From an uncultured Chthonomonas sp. (GTDB taxonomy: Bacteria; Armatimonadota; Chthonomonadetes; Chthonomonadales; CAJBBX01), in NCBI GenBank assembly GCA_903885605.1, contig CAISJD010000109.1, positions 1 to 64,000 of the forward strand: a stretch of 64,000 bases of DNA, in the 5' to 3' direction. The notes beneath the pieces were generated by a model. It searched no databases. It worked only from the letters and a program-made list of their open reading frames with translations, and was not told the DNA's origin. Each line of letters starts with the position of its first letter. Positions within the stretch are counted from its first letter, which is position 1. Below, one piece after another: positions 8,403 to 17,825 of the stretch. The translations under genes were made by a program, and so were the position numbers.

Positions 8403-11189
8403 TTAGGAGCAGCCGAACACGGAGCCGCAGTTCAGGCACTTGTAGCAGGCCCCGTTACGAACCATCAGCGCGCCGCACTCCGCACAAGCGGGTGCGTCGG
8501 CCTGCAGTTGGAAAATCTCTCGTTCACGCGCGGTGTAGGCCGACGCCGCTCCATCGGACCGACCGGCCGCCACGGCGCTCGGCGCCGGCTCGTGCGCTGC
8601 CTCGGCTCCGTTGAGCGACCGCGTGTCCGTCGGCGGCTGCGCGTCCCTGGGAAGGTACTTCTGGCCCAGCCAGCGGAAGATGTAGTCCGGGATCGACTTG
8701 GCGAAGCGGATATCCGGGTTCGGCGTCATGCCGGAGGGCTCGAACCGCATATGCGCGAACTTGCCCACCAGGGTCTCCAGCGGCACGCCGTACTGCAGCG
8801 CCAGGGAGGCCATCGTGGCGATGGTATCCATGAGGCCGGAGATGGTTGAACCCTCCTTGCTCATGGTGAGGAAGATCTCGCCGGGTGAGCCGTCCTCGTA
8901 CATGCCCACGGTGATATAGCCCTCGTGGCCCGCGATGCTGAACTTGTGGGTGATGGCTTTGCGCTCGTCGGGCAGCTTCAGGCGTACCGGGCGCAGCTCG
9001 GGCGCAATGGGTGCATCCTCTGCCTTGCCCTTCTCCTGCTCCTGCGGCTTGGTGTTCAGCGGCTGGGTGCGCTTGGAGCCGTCGCGGTAGATGGCGATGG
9101 CCTTGATGCCCAGGCGCCAACCCTCCACGTAGACCTCCATGATGTCCTCGGCCGTGGCGCTGTTGGGCATGTTAACGGTCTTGGAGATCGCGCCGCTGAT
9201 GAAGGGCTGCACGGCGGCCATCATGCGGACGTGGCCCATGTAGTGGATGGATCGCTGCCCGTTGGCGGGTGTGAAGGCGCAGTCGAAGACCGAGAGGTGC
9301 TCGTCCTTGAGGAAGGGCGCGCCCTCGATGGTGTCGTTGGCGTCGATGTAGGCGATGATGTCCTTGACCTGCCTGGCCGTGTAGCCCAGCCGGTTCAGCG
9401 CCTCGGGCACGGTGTTGTTCACGATCTTCATCACGCCGCCGCCCACGAGGCTCTTGTACTTCACGATGGCGATGTCCGGCTCGACGCCGGTGGTATCGCA
9501 GTCCATCATGAAGCCGATGGTGCCGGTCGGCGCCAGGACGGTGGCCTGGGCGTTCCGGTAGCCGTAGACGGAACCTAGCTCGATGGCCGTGTCCCACGAG
9601 GCTCGGGCGCCCGCGATGATCTCGGCGGGAGCCAGCCTGGCGTCGATGGCCTCTATGGCCTGCCTGTGCATTCGCATGACATCGAGGAACGGCTCGCGGT
9701 TCGGCGCGTAGCCCTCGAAGGGGCCGCCGTGGTCGCGGGCGATGACGGCGCTCTGGTGGTACGCCTCGCCGGTCATGACGGCGGTGATGGCGGCCGCGAT
9801 GGCCCGGCCCTCGTCGCTGTCGTATGCCACGCCGCGGGACATGAGCAGGGCGCCGAGGTTGGCATAGCCCAGGCCCAGCGGGCGGTACTTCAGGCTGTTG
9901 GCCCAGATAGCCGGCGTGGGGTAGCTGGCGCAACCGACGATGATCTCCTGCGCGGTCAGCATCACTCGGCAGGCGTGCTTGAATGCCTCCACATCGACGT
10001 CGCCGCCCTCGCGCCGGAACTTCATCAGGTTCAGCGAGGCCAGGTTGCAGGCGCTGTCGTTCAGGAACATGTACTCGGAGCAGGGGTTGCTGGCGTGGAT
10101 GCGGTCCGAGACCTTGCAGGTGTGCCACTTGTTGATGGTGGTGTCGTACTGCATGCCGGGGTCGCCGCAGACCCACGCGCTGTCGGCAATGAGGCGCATG
10201 ACCGACTCGGCGGAGCAGGTCTCGGCGGGCAGGCCCTCGAGCACCGTGCGCGTCGTCCAGTCCTTGCCGTCGAGGTAGGCGGCCATGAACTCGTCTGTGA
10301 CGCGCACGGAGTGGTTGGCGTTCTGGTAGTTCACCGAGTCGTAGGCGCCGCCGGCCGCGTTGAAGTTGCCGTCGTAGCCGGCGTCGATGAGCGCCCAGGC
10401 CTTGCGCTCCTCGTCTGCCTTACAGGTAATGAACTGCCGGATGTCCGGGTGGTCCACGTTCAGGATCACCATCTTGGCCGCGCGCCGCGTCTTGCCGCCG
10501 GACTTGATCACGCCGGCGAAGGCGTCGTAGCCTCGCATGAAGGAGACCGGTCCCGAAGCCGTGCCGCCGCCCTGCAGCCTCTCATGGGAGGAGCGGAGCG
10601 TGGAGAAGTTCGTGCCAGTGCCGGAGCCGAACTTAAAGAGCATGCCCTCGGTCCGCGCCAGGGTCAGGATGCTGTCCATGGTGTCGTCGACCGAGTTGAT
10701 GAAGCAGGCCGAACACTGCGGCTGCGGCTGGTCGGGCAGGCCGACATTGAACCAGACCGGCGAGTTGAAGGCCGCCTTCTGGTGGAGCAGCAGGTGGGTC
10801 AGCTCGTCGCGGAAGGACGCCGCATCGTCCGCCGTGGCGAAGTAGCCGTTCTTATCGCCCCACTCGGCGATGGTGTAGGAGACGCGGCGGATGAGCTGGC
10901 GCACCGAGGTCTCGCGTTCGGGCGTATCTGTGTGCCCGCGGAAGTACTTGGAGGCGACCACGTTGATCGCGAGCTGGGTCCAGCCGGCCGGCGCCTCGAT
11001 ATCAGTCTGCTTGAAGACGACCTGGCCGCGGTCGCCGTTGATCACGGCGCTGCGCGAGGCCCACTCAACGCTGTCCCATACATCCTCAGTGGCTCGGGTG
11101 AAGTAGCGCGGAACCTCCAGGCCCCGTACCTCGCCGGTCTGGGTCTGTGCGCCGCCGTCCGTGCTTGCCTTGCCTTTGGGTCCCGGCAT
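8403..11189 (-). CDS. nrdJ: Adenosylcobalamin-dependent ribonucleotide reductase (class II)
   Basis: This 928-residue enzyme reduces ribonucleotides to deoxyribonucleotides with a B12-derived radical, independent of oxygen. Visible signatures are NSPVWFNVG with QCSACFINSVDD near residues 142-167, GSGTGTNFSTLR near 188, NPCSEYMF near 368 (active-site Asn, Cys and Glu), and PTGTIGFMMDCDTTGVEPD. The C-terminus has a glycine-rich TSCPD-like domain and a zinc ribbon with CAEC and CYKCLNC, normal for NrdJ of this length. An AGAGGA site precedes the ATG. It follows nrdR by 60 nt, so NrdR control is expected. It implies that the cell makes or imports cobalamin. Confidence 0.97.
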   Translation of the reverse strand: MPGPKGKASTDGGAQTQTGEVRGLEVPRYFTRATEDVWDSVEWASRSAVINGDRGQVVFKQTDIEAPAGWTQLAINVVASKYFRGHTDTPERETSVRQLIRRVSYTIAEWGDKNGYFATADDAASFRDELTHLLLHQKAAFNSPVWFNVGLPDQPQPQCSACFINSVDDTMDSILTLARTEGMLFKFGSGTGTNFSTLRSSHERLQGGGTASGPVSFMRGYDAFAGVIKSGGKTRRAAKMVILNVDHPDIRQFITCKADEERKAWALIDAGYDGNFNAAGGAYDSVNYQNANHSVRVTDEFMAAYLDGKDWTTRTVLEGLPAETCSAESVMRLIADSAWVCGDPGMQYDTTINKWHTCKVSDRIHASNPCSEYMFLNDSACNLASLNLMKFRREGGDVDVEAFKHACRVMLTAQEIIVGCASYPTPAIWANSLKYRPLGLGYANLGALLMSRGVAYDSDEGRAIAAAITAVMTGEAYHQSAVIARDHGGPFEGYAPNREPFLDVMRMHRQAIEAIDARLAPAEIIAGARASWDTAIELGSVYGYRNAQATVLAPTGTIGFMMDCDTTGVEPDIAIVKYKSLVGGGVMKIVNNTVPEALNRLGYTARQVKDIIAYIDANDTIEGAPFLKDEHLSVFDCAFTPANGQRSIHYMGHVRMMAAVQPFISGAISKTVNMPNSATAEDIMEVYVEGWRLGIKAIAIYRDGSKRTQPLNTKPQEQEKGKAEDAPIAPELRPVRLKLPDERKAITHKFSIAGHEGYITVGMYEDGSPGEIFLTMSKEGSTISGLMDTIATMASLALQYGVPLETLVGKFAHMRFEPSGMTPNPDIRFAKSIPDYIFRWLGQKYLPRDAQPPTDTRSLNGAEAAHEPAPSAVAAGRSDGAASAYTAREREIFQLQADAPACAECGALMVRNGACYKCLNCGSVFGCS

Positions 11190-11249
11190 CTAGTCTCGAT
11201 CCTCTCTATTCGTTGGCGGCGCCGCGAGCGCACGCGGCTGCCGAACGGG

Positions 11250-11717
11250 TCAGGTCTCTGTGCGGCTCTTGCGCCGCAGCATATTGACTATCTCTCTAAA
11301 CTGCGTGGCGTCCTCGAACTGCCTGTAGACGGACGCGAAGCGCACGTAGGCCACCTGGTCGATCTGCCGCAGGCGGGCCATGACCAGATCGCCTACGTCC
11401 TGCGACGTCACCTCACGCTCCAGCCGGTTGTAGAGCATCCGCTCGATGTCGTCTGCCGTAGACTCCATCTGCTCCGCCGTGACCTGACGCCCGGTGCAGG
11501 CGATGCGCAGGCCCTTGAGGATCTTCTCCCGGCTGAAGGGCTCGCGGCGGCCATCCCGCTTGACGACCAGAAGCGACTGCTCCTCGATCTGCTCGAAGGT
11601 CGTGAACCGCCTGCCGCACTGCTTACATTCCCGCCTGCGCCGGACGGTCACGCCGTCGGGCGCCTCGCGCGAGTCGAGTACACGGTCCTCTTTGTCGCCG
11701 CAGAAGGGGCATCGCAT
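11250..11717 (-). CDS. nrdR: Transcriptional repressor NrdR
   Basis: This 155-residue repressor controls ribonucleotide reductase genes by sensing ATP/dATP. Residues 1-45 form a zinc ribbon with CPFC (3-6) and CKQC (31-34); the rest is an ATP-cone starting near VVKRDGRREPFSREKILKGL. It is full length. It lies upstream of nrdJ on the same strand, which fits autoregulation and control of the B12-dependent reductase. It is divergent from the GH106 gene, with a consensus promoter at 11763-11791. Confidence 0.97.
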   Translation of the reverse strand: MRCPFCGDKEDRVLDSREAPDGVTVRRRRECKQCGRRFTTFEQIEEQSLLVVKRDGRREPFSREKILKGLRIACTGRQVTAEQMESTADDIERMLYNRLEREVTSQDVGDLVMARLRQIDQVAYVRFASVYRQFEDATQFREIVNMLRRKSRTET

Positions 11718-11762
11718 GGTCTGTCTCGGAGTGCCAGTCTACCATATGTTGGGGCTGCGATG

Positions 11763-11791
11763 ATGATATCACCCTACATGTGCTGTGTCAA
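11763..11791 (-). promoter_or_regulatory. nrdR-nrdJ promoter
   Basis: On the minus strand TTGACA (11791-11786), a 17-nt spacer and TATCAT (11768-11763) make a near-perfect sigma70-type promoter about 45 nt ahead of the nrdR start. I looked for paired NrdR boxes here and did not find convincing ones. Confidence 0.75.
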
Positions 11792-11909
11792 GGGTGCCTT
11801 GGCGCCTATGCCCGGAACGTCGTAGGCTGCGATGCCGGTTGCAGGACTTCGGCCCCGGGTCGTGGAAGCATACGGCCATTGACCGCCCATGCTGCACTGG
11901 AGCACTGCC

Positions 11910-14900
11910 ATGCGTTTCGTCGGATCCCTTGCCCTGCTTTTCGCGCTCTGCCCCATCGCCACCAACGCCGGACCTACGGCCGCCGGCCTGGCGCGAGGCT
12001 TCCAGACGCCGCCTGAGTCGGCGCGCCCCTGGGTCTACTGGTTCTGGTTGAACGGGAACATCACCCGCGAGGGCATCACCGCAGACCTGGAGGCCATGAA
12101 GCGCGTCGGGATCGGCGGCGTGCTGATCATGGAGGTCGACCAGGGCGCGCCGCTGGGCCCGGTCGCCTTTGCCGGCGAGCAGTGGCGGTCGCTCTTCCGG
12201 CACGTGGTGTCCGAGGCCGCTCGGCTGGGCCTGAAGGTCAACATGAACAACGACGCGGGCTGGTGCGGCAGCGGCGGCCCCTGGATCACGCCCGACCTGG
12301 CCATGCAGCGCCTCGTCTGGACCGAGACGGCTGTGGAAGGCCCCTCTCAGGTCGATATGGCGCTCCCCAGGCCGGCGGCCGCGGCGGGCTACTACCGGGA
12401 CGTGGCGGCGCTGGCCTACCCCACGCCGACCGATCCCGGGCGGATCGCAGGCGTCGGCGCTCGGGCCGTGGCCGACGTCATCGGCGTGTCACTGCCGGTC
12501 CTGACGGACATCCCGGCCGCGCCGGCGGCACGCGTGGTACCTGTGGGCGCTGTCGTGGATCTGACGCGGCGCATGGACGGCGACGGCCGCCTGCGGTGGG
12601 ATGCTCCACCGGGACGCTGGACCATCCTCCGGCTGGGCCATACGCCCACGGGCGCCAACAACGCCCCGTCGCCCGAGTCGGGCAGGGGTTTGGAGTGCGA
12701 TAAGCTGAGCAAGGACGCTACTCGCGCCATGTTTAAGGGCCTGATGGGCAAGCTGGTGGCCGATGTGGGGCCGTTGGCCGGGAAGGCCTTGGTATCGACG
12801 CACATCGACAGCTGGGAGGTGGGCGTCCAGAACTGGACCCCGAAGATGCGCGATGAGTTCAGGTCCCGCCGCGGCTACGACCCGCTGGCATGGCTGCCGG
12901 TCATCACCGGCCGCACGGTGGACGGGGCGGAGCAGTCCGAACGGTTCCTGTGGGACTGGCGGCAGACGATCTCCGAACTGGTGCTGGATAACTATGCCGG
13001 GGCGTTCCGCACACTGGCCCACGAACACGGTATCGGCCTAAGCATCGAGGCGTACAACACCTGCCCGACCGACGAGATGGCCTACGCCGGCCGGGCCGAT
13101 GAACCCATGGGCGAGTTCTGGTCCTGGGGCAGGTACGGTGCGGCCTACAGTGTGCGCGAGATGGCCTCGGCGGGGCACGTCTACGGCAAGCCCATCGTCG
13201 GCGCGGAGGCCTTTACGGCCGCCGACGGCGAGGCGTGGCTGGGGCATCCGGGCAACATCAAGGAGCTCGGCGATTGGGCCTTCTGCGAGGGCATCAATCG
13301 CTTCGTCTTCCACCGCTACGCGCTGCAGCCCTGGCGCGACGTGCGCCCCGGCATGTCCATGGGCCCGTGGGGGCTCCACTATGAGCGGACCCAGACATGG
13401 TGGGAGCAGTCGTCGGCCTGGCATCGCTACCTCTCCCGATGCCAGTACCTCCTGCAGCAGGGGCTCTTCGTGGCGGACACCTGTCTGCTCGGGCCCGAGG
13501 GCTCCCCGCAATCGGTCAACGGCCAGGCGTCGCTGGCATCGCTGGAGCGCCCGCCGTACAACTTCGATGTCTGCCCGCCCGACGCGCTCCTGACGCGAAT
13601 GTCGGTGCGCGGCGGCCGCCTGGTGATGCCTGACGGTATGAGCTACCGCCTCCTGGCCCTGCCTCGCGTGGAGGCTATCACGCCCGGGCTCCTGCGCAAG
13701 GTGCGCGACCTCGTCCGGGCAGGCGCCACTGTGGCGGGGCCCAGGCCGCGGAAGTCGCCCGGCCTGAGCGGCTTTCCGGGTTGCGATGCGGAGGTGCGCC
13801 GCATGGCGGCGGAGCTATGGGGCTCGGGTCCAACGCCGGCGGGCATCGCCGAGCGGCCGGTGGGCAAGGGGCGCGTCATTTGGGGTTCGGCGTTCCTGCC
13901 GTCTCAGCCCGCCGGTGTGGAGCCGCGGTTGACGGACGCGCAGTGGATCTGGTACCCCGAGGGGCGCCCGGAAGCCTCCGCTCCGCCCGCTCGCCGGTTC
14001 TTCGCGCGCCGGTTCGACCTCCCTGACCGGTCCGACGTGCGTAGCGCGAGGCTGGCGATCACGGCGGACAACGCGTTCCAGGTCTGGCTGAACGGGCGGC
14101 CGGCAGGGGCAGGCGACGCCTTCAACCGCGTGTTCGTGGTGGATGTGGCGGGGCTCCTGGCAAACGGCGCGAATACGCTGGCAGTCGCGGCGGCCAACAC
14201 CACCGACTTGCCGAACCCGGCGGGCCTGATCGCATCGCTAGAGATTCGCCTCCGATCCGGCAAGGTGCAGGCCATCCGGTCCGACCGCTCGTGGCGCTCG
14301 GCGTCGGTTGCCCCGGTCGGCTGGCCGACGCCTGCGCTCTCCGGGCCCGGCTGGTCTGACGCCCTGGAGTTGGGGCCGCTGGGCATGGCGCCGTGGGGCG
14401 ATGTGGAGGCGGGATCCACCAGCTCAAACCTCTACCCCGACCTGGGGCTCATCACCCGGCTGTACCGGCGCATGGGCCTGGCGCCCGACTTTGAGAGTCG
14501 GACCGCGAATGGACCGGCCGGCTTCCGGTACATCCACAAGGTGATCGGCGGAAACGACGTCTACTTCGTCTCCAACAAGGAACCGCGCGTCGTCGAGGCG
14601 GTCTGCTCATTCCGGCCGGAGGGGAAGCGGCCGGAGCTATGGTGGCCCGAGACCGGTCGCCTTCAGCGGCCGGCGGTGTACGACCTGGCGTCGGACGGGA
14701 CCCTCCGCATACCGGTTCGCCTGGGGCCTGCCGGGTCGGTCTTTGTGGTCTTTCCCGCAGGCGGGAGGGCCGAGCTGAACCGGATCGTGCGCGTGGGTCG
14801 GGCCGGAGCGCAAGTGATGTCGGCGGAGTTGCCGCCGGCCGCTTCCGTGTCCGCCGTCAACGGCTCGGCTCCCTCGCGGAGCTTCACGGTCGCGGTCTGG

Positions 14901-16070
14901 GCCAGGCCCGGTGCGCCCACGACGCTCGTCCGCGAGGCCGACCGCGGCATCAGCGGCCAGGGCGAGCCGCGCAACGATGCGCTCTACCCCGCGCCCGGCC
15001 ATGAGGCGTTCGGCGACTGGGGTAGCGCAGGCGTCGGCCTGGCCGTCGGGAACAACGGCGTCTGCGTCTTCGAGCACGGCGCCGATCACTTCGCTCCGGT
15101 GCTGGTTTGGCCGGCCCGCCTCGACGGCTGGACCCACATAGCCCTGGTCTACCGGTCCGGCGTCCCGGCGTTGTACCTGAACGGGAGGATGGTGCACGTC
15201 GGCCTGCGGAGCGCCCTGGTGGCCCGCTCGGCCCTGGGCGTGGCTCACGGCAGGGCGGTTGCCCCATTTGCGGGCGAACTCGGCCCGTTCCGCCAGGCGG
15301 GCCGTTCGCTGACGGACGCAGAGGTTGCGCAGTGGGCCCGTTCCATGCCGCGCCCCAGGGACAGGGCGCCCGATGCCGCGATCAGGGTCACGCGCGATGC
15401 GAAGGGCAGGCTGGTGGCCGATGCCGCCAGTCCCGGCGCCTACACGATGCACGGCGCCGACGGCAGCGTGCGGCGCCTGGTCGTGCCCGCCCTTCCGCCG
15501 GCACAGACGCTCCGGGGCCCGTGGCAGGTGACCTTCGCCGGGGGCTGGGGCGCCCCGGAGCGGATCACCCTCCCGGCGCTGGTCTCGCTGGACCGGCATG
15601 CCGACCCGAGGGTACGCCACTACTCGGGCGTGGCGTCGTACACCACCACCGTTACCGTGCCCGCCGGGTTTCCGGCCGCAGGGCGCCGCGTCGAGCTCGA
15701 CCTGGGCGTGGTGGCCGTCATGGCCGATGTGACGCTGAACGGCCGCAGGCTCGGGACCCTCTGGCACGCGCCCTACAGGCTGGATGTTACGAGCGCGCTC
15801 AGGCCGGGCGACAACGTGCTCAAGGTCGATGTGGCCACGCTCTGGGTGAACCGGCAGATCGGCGATGAGACGCTCCCTGAGGATAGCGACCGGACCCCGA
15901 GCGGCACCCTTCGCTCGTGGCCTGCATGGCTTCAGCAGGGCAAGCCGAGCCCCACGGGCCGCTTCACGTTCACCAGCTGGCGCCTCTGGCGCAAGCACTC
16001 GCCGCTGGTGGAGTCGGGGCTGGTCGGGCCGGTGAAGCTGGAGGTAGTGCAGAGGGTGGTCGGTCCGTAA
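11910..16070 (+). CDS. Secreted GH106-type alpha-L-rhamnosidase, multidomain
   Basis: This 1386-residue exported enzyme starts with a signal peptide (MRFVGSLALLFALCPIATNA). PWVYWFWLNGNITREGI followed by DLEAMKRVGIGGVLIMEV and LKVNMNNDAGWCGSGGPWI match the N-terminal GH106 pattern of alpha-L-rhamnosidases, which remove rhamnose from pectin side chains or algal and plant glycosides. Near residues 670-780 there is a galactose-binding-like module (FQVWLNGRPAGAGDAF). Near residues 990-1130 there is a LamG/concanavalin-like module (FTVAVWARPG, GWTHIALVYRSG). The end carries the GH2-like ADVTLNGRRLGTLWHAPYRL domain. I chose the ATG at 11910 (GGAG 8 nt upstream) over one at 11889. It is the first of three genes with GH78 and a URO-D-like gene. 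Confidence 0.88.
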   Translation: MRFVGSLALLFALCPIATNAGPTAAGLARGFQTPPESARPWVYWFWLNGNITREGITADLEAMKRVGIGGVLIMEVDQGAPLGPVAFAGEQWRSLFRHVVSEAARLGLKVNMNNDAGWCGSGGPWITPDLAMQRLVWTETAVEGPSQVDMALPRPAAAAGYYRDVAALAYPTPTDPGRIAGVGARAVADVIGVSLPVLTDIPAAPAARVVPVGAVVDLTRRMDGDGRLRWDAPPGRWTILRLGHTPTGANNAPSPESGRGLECDKLSKDATRAMFKGLMGKLVADVGPLAGKALVSTHIDSWEVGVQNWTPKMRDEFRSRRGYDPLAWLPVITGRTVDGAEQSERFLWDWRQTISELVLDNYAGAFRTLAHEHGIGLSIEAYNTCPTDEMAYAGRADEPMGEFWSWGRYGAAYSVREMASAGHVYGKPIVGAEAFTAADGEAWLGHPGNIKELGDWAFCEGINRFVFHRYALQPWRDVRPGMSMGPWGLHYERTQTWWEQSSAWHRYLSRCQYLLQQGLFVADTCLLGPEGSPQSVNGQASLASLERPPYNFDVCPPDALLTRMSVRGGRLVMPDGMSYRLLALPRVEAITPGLLRKVRDLVRAGATVAGPRPRKSPGLSGFPGCDAEVRRMAAELWGSGPTPAGIAERPVGKGRVIWGSAFLPSQPAGVEPRLTDAQWIWYPEGRPEASAPPARRFFARRFDLPDRSDVRSARLAITADNAFQVWLNGRPAGAGDAFNRVFVVDVAGLLANGANTLAVAAANTTDLPNPAGLIASLEIRLRSGKVQAIRSDRSWRSASVAPVGWPTPALSGPGWSDALELGPLGMAPWGDVEAGSTSSNLYPDLGLITRLYRRMGLAPDFESRTANGPAGFRYIHKVIGGNDVYFVSNKEPRVVEAVCSFRPEGKRPELWWPETGRLQRPAVYDLASDGTLRIPVRLGPAGSVFVVFPAGGRAELNRIVRVGRAGAQVMSAELPPAASVSAVNGSAPSRSFTVAVWARPGAPTTLVREADRGISGQGEPRNDALYPAPGHEAFGDWGSAGVGLAVGNNGVCVFEHGADHFAPVLVWPARLDGWTHIALVYRSGVPALYLNGRMVHVGLRSALVARSALGVAHGRAVAPFAGELGPFRQAGRSLTDAEVAQWARSMPRPRDRAPDAAIRVTRDAKGRLVADAASPGAYTMHGADGSVRRLVVPALPPAQTLRGPWQVTFAGGWGAPERITLPALVSLDRHADPRVRHYSGVASYTTTVTVPAGFPAAGRRVELDLGVVAVMADVTLNGRRLGTLWHAPYRLDVTSALRPGDNVLKVDVATLWVNRQIGDETLPEDSDRTPSGTLRSWPAWLQQGKPSPTGRFTFTSWRLWRKHSPLVESGLVGPVKLEVVQRVVGP

Positions 16071-16082
16071 GCCCCGCACCGG

Positions 16083-16102
16083 CGGCAGGAATGCGCCTGC
16101 CG
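16083..16102 (+). other. Small intergenic hairpin between GH106 and GH78 genes
   Basis: CGGCAGG (16083-16089) and CCTGCCG (16096-16102) form a 7-bp stem. It has no T-tract, so it is more likely an mRNA-processing or stability element within the operon than a terminator. Confidence 0.35.
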
Positions 16103-16156
16103 TCGGGCGAACCTTAGGCGGCCGATCAGGCACACTCAGGATGGAGGCCCAGCACC

Positions 16157-17815
16157 ATGGTTCCACGCGCCGGCGAGCCCGACCCGCGCATTCGCTCATT
16201 CGTTCAGCCCGCTCGCGTCGTATGGACGTCGGGCGCAGGCGTTGCCGACCCCGAGGCGCTCCTCGCCGGTGGCTCCGTCGGCACTGTGGAGGGGCCTGCC
16301 GCCCCGCCGCGCGTCTGCACGCTGACGCCTGCCGCCGATTGCGATGCGCCGGCGCTGCTGCTCGACTTCGGCTGTGAGCTGCACGGCGGCATCCGGATCG
16401 ACGCGCCCGGCGGGCCCGTCCAGCGGCCCCTGCGCGTCCGGGTACGCTTCGGAGAGTCCGCTTCCGAGGCCATGGGCGGCCCCAACCAGGACCATACCGT
16501 CCACGACCTGGAGATCGGCGTGCCGTGGATGGGACATCAGGAGATCGGCAACACGGGCTTCCGCTTCGTGCGCATCGACCTGCTGGAGGCCGAGGCTCCC
16601 CTGAGGCTCAGCGGCGTCCGGGCCATCTTCCTGCGGCGCGACCTGCCCTACATCGGCTCCTTCGAGTGCAACGATGAGCTGCTGAACCGCATCTGGCGCA
16701 CCGGTGCGTACACCGTCCACCTGAATATGCAGGACTTCCTATGGGACGGCATCAAGCGGGACCGCCTGGTCTGGATGGGCGATATGCACCCCGAGACGCG
16801 CGTTGTCTCCACGGTCTTCGGCGGCGTCGATGTGGTGCCGCGCAGCATGGAGTACGTGCGCGACCGGACGCCCCTGCCGGGCTGGATGAACGGCATCTCC
16901 TCCTACTCGCTCTGGTGGATCATCTGCCACCTGGACTGGTACCGTTACACCGGCGACCTGGAGACCTTGCGCGCCCAGGCCGACTACCTGGCGCCGCTGG
17001 TGGACCAGATAGCCGCCCTGGTCGCCGAGGACGGCCAGGAGGCGCTGTCCGGCGTGCGGTTCCTGGAGTGGCCCACCAGCCGCGATCCGCTGGCGATCGA
17101 CGCGGGGCTACAGGCCCTCACGGCCCTGGCGCTGGAGGCGGGAGCCTCGCTCTGCCGCCTGGTGGGTTCGTATGAGACCGCCGCTCGCGCCGAAGACGCC
17201 GCCCGCCGCGCCTTCGCGGTGCGCCGCCCCGCTACGCCCAGCAAGCAGGCCAATGCGCTGCTCGTGATGGCAGGCATGGCGGACGCCGTCGAGACCAACC
17301 GGAGCATCCTCGCCGTCGACCCGGATCGGGGCGTCTCCACCTTCTACGGCTACTACATCCTCGAGGCCCGGGCCATGGCGGGCGACTTCGCCGGCTGCCT
17401 GGAGCTGATCCGAAGCTTCTGGGGCGGTATGCTGGCGATGGGCGCCACCACCTTCTGGGAGGACTTCAACCTGGACTGGACCGAAGGCGCGGCCGGCATC
17501 TCCGACCTCGTCCCGCCCGGCATGAAGGACATCCACGGCGACTTTGGCGACTTCTGCTACCAGGGCCTGCGCCACAGCCTCTGCCACGGCTGGGCCGCCG
17601 GTCCCACGGCGTGGCTGACCGAGTACGTGCTGGGCCTCGCGCCCGCCGATCCGGGCTTCGCAACCCTCAGCGTGCGGCCCAACCTGGGCGGGCTGGAGTG
17701 GGCCCGCGGCTCCATTCCCACACCCATGGGCGTCGTGCGGGTCGAGCACCGGATCGACGCCGACGGCCAACTGCGCACCGACCTGGACCTGCCGCCCGGC
17801 ATGCGGGTGGCCTGA
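16157..17815 (+). CDS. GH78-family alpha-L-rhamnosidase-like enzyme
   Basis: This 552-residue protein has the GH78 layout: an N-terminal beta domain, then an (alpha/alpha)6 barrel starting near SFECNDELLNRIWRTGAYTV. The motif DGIKRDRLVWMGDMHPE matches the catalytic DxxxRDRxxWxGD region, and FWEDFNLDW near residue 435 is where the second catalytic carboxylate is expected. A C-terminal beta domain (LSVRPNLGGLEWARGSIPTPMG) closes it. There is no signal peptide, so it may act in the cytoplasm on imported oligosaccharides. GGAGG precedes the start. It sits between a secreted GH106 enzyme and a URO-D-like gene 10 nt downstream. Confidence 0.9.
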   Translation: MVPRAGEPDPRIRSFVQPARVVWTSGAGVADPEALLAGGSVGTVEGPAAPPRVCTLTPAADCDAPALLLDFGCELHGGIRIDAPGGPVQRPLRVRVRFGESASEAMGGPNQDHTVHDLEIGVPWMGHQEIGNTGFRFVRIDLLEAEAPLRLSGVRAIFLRRDLPYIGSFECNDELLNRIWRTGAYTVHLNMQDFLWDGIKRDRLVWMGDMHPETRVVSTVFGGVDVVPRSMEYVRDRTPLPGWMNGISSYSLWWIICHLDWYRYTGDLETLRAQADYLAPLVDQIAALVAEDGQEALSGVRFLEWPTSRDPLAIDAGLQALTALALEAGASLCRLVGSYETAARAEDAARRAFAVRRPATPSKQANALLVMAGMADAVETNRSILAVDPDRGVSTFYGYYILEARAMAGDFAGCLELIRSFWGGMLAMGATTFWEDFNLDWTEGAAGISDLVPPGMKDIHGDFGDFCYQGLRHSLCHGWAAGPTAWLTEYVLGLAPADPGFATLSVRPNLGGLEWARGSIPTPMGVVRVEHRIDADGQLRTDLDLPPGMRVA

Positions 17816-17825
17816 GGAGTACGCC

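Noticed and set aside
11718-11800. Possible paired NrdR boxes (ACATGT and ACATAT about 32 nt apart) upstream of nrdR
   Set aside because: The spacing fits, but each 16-mer matches the NrdR consensus poorly.
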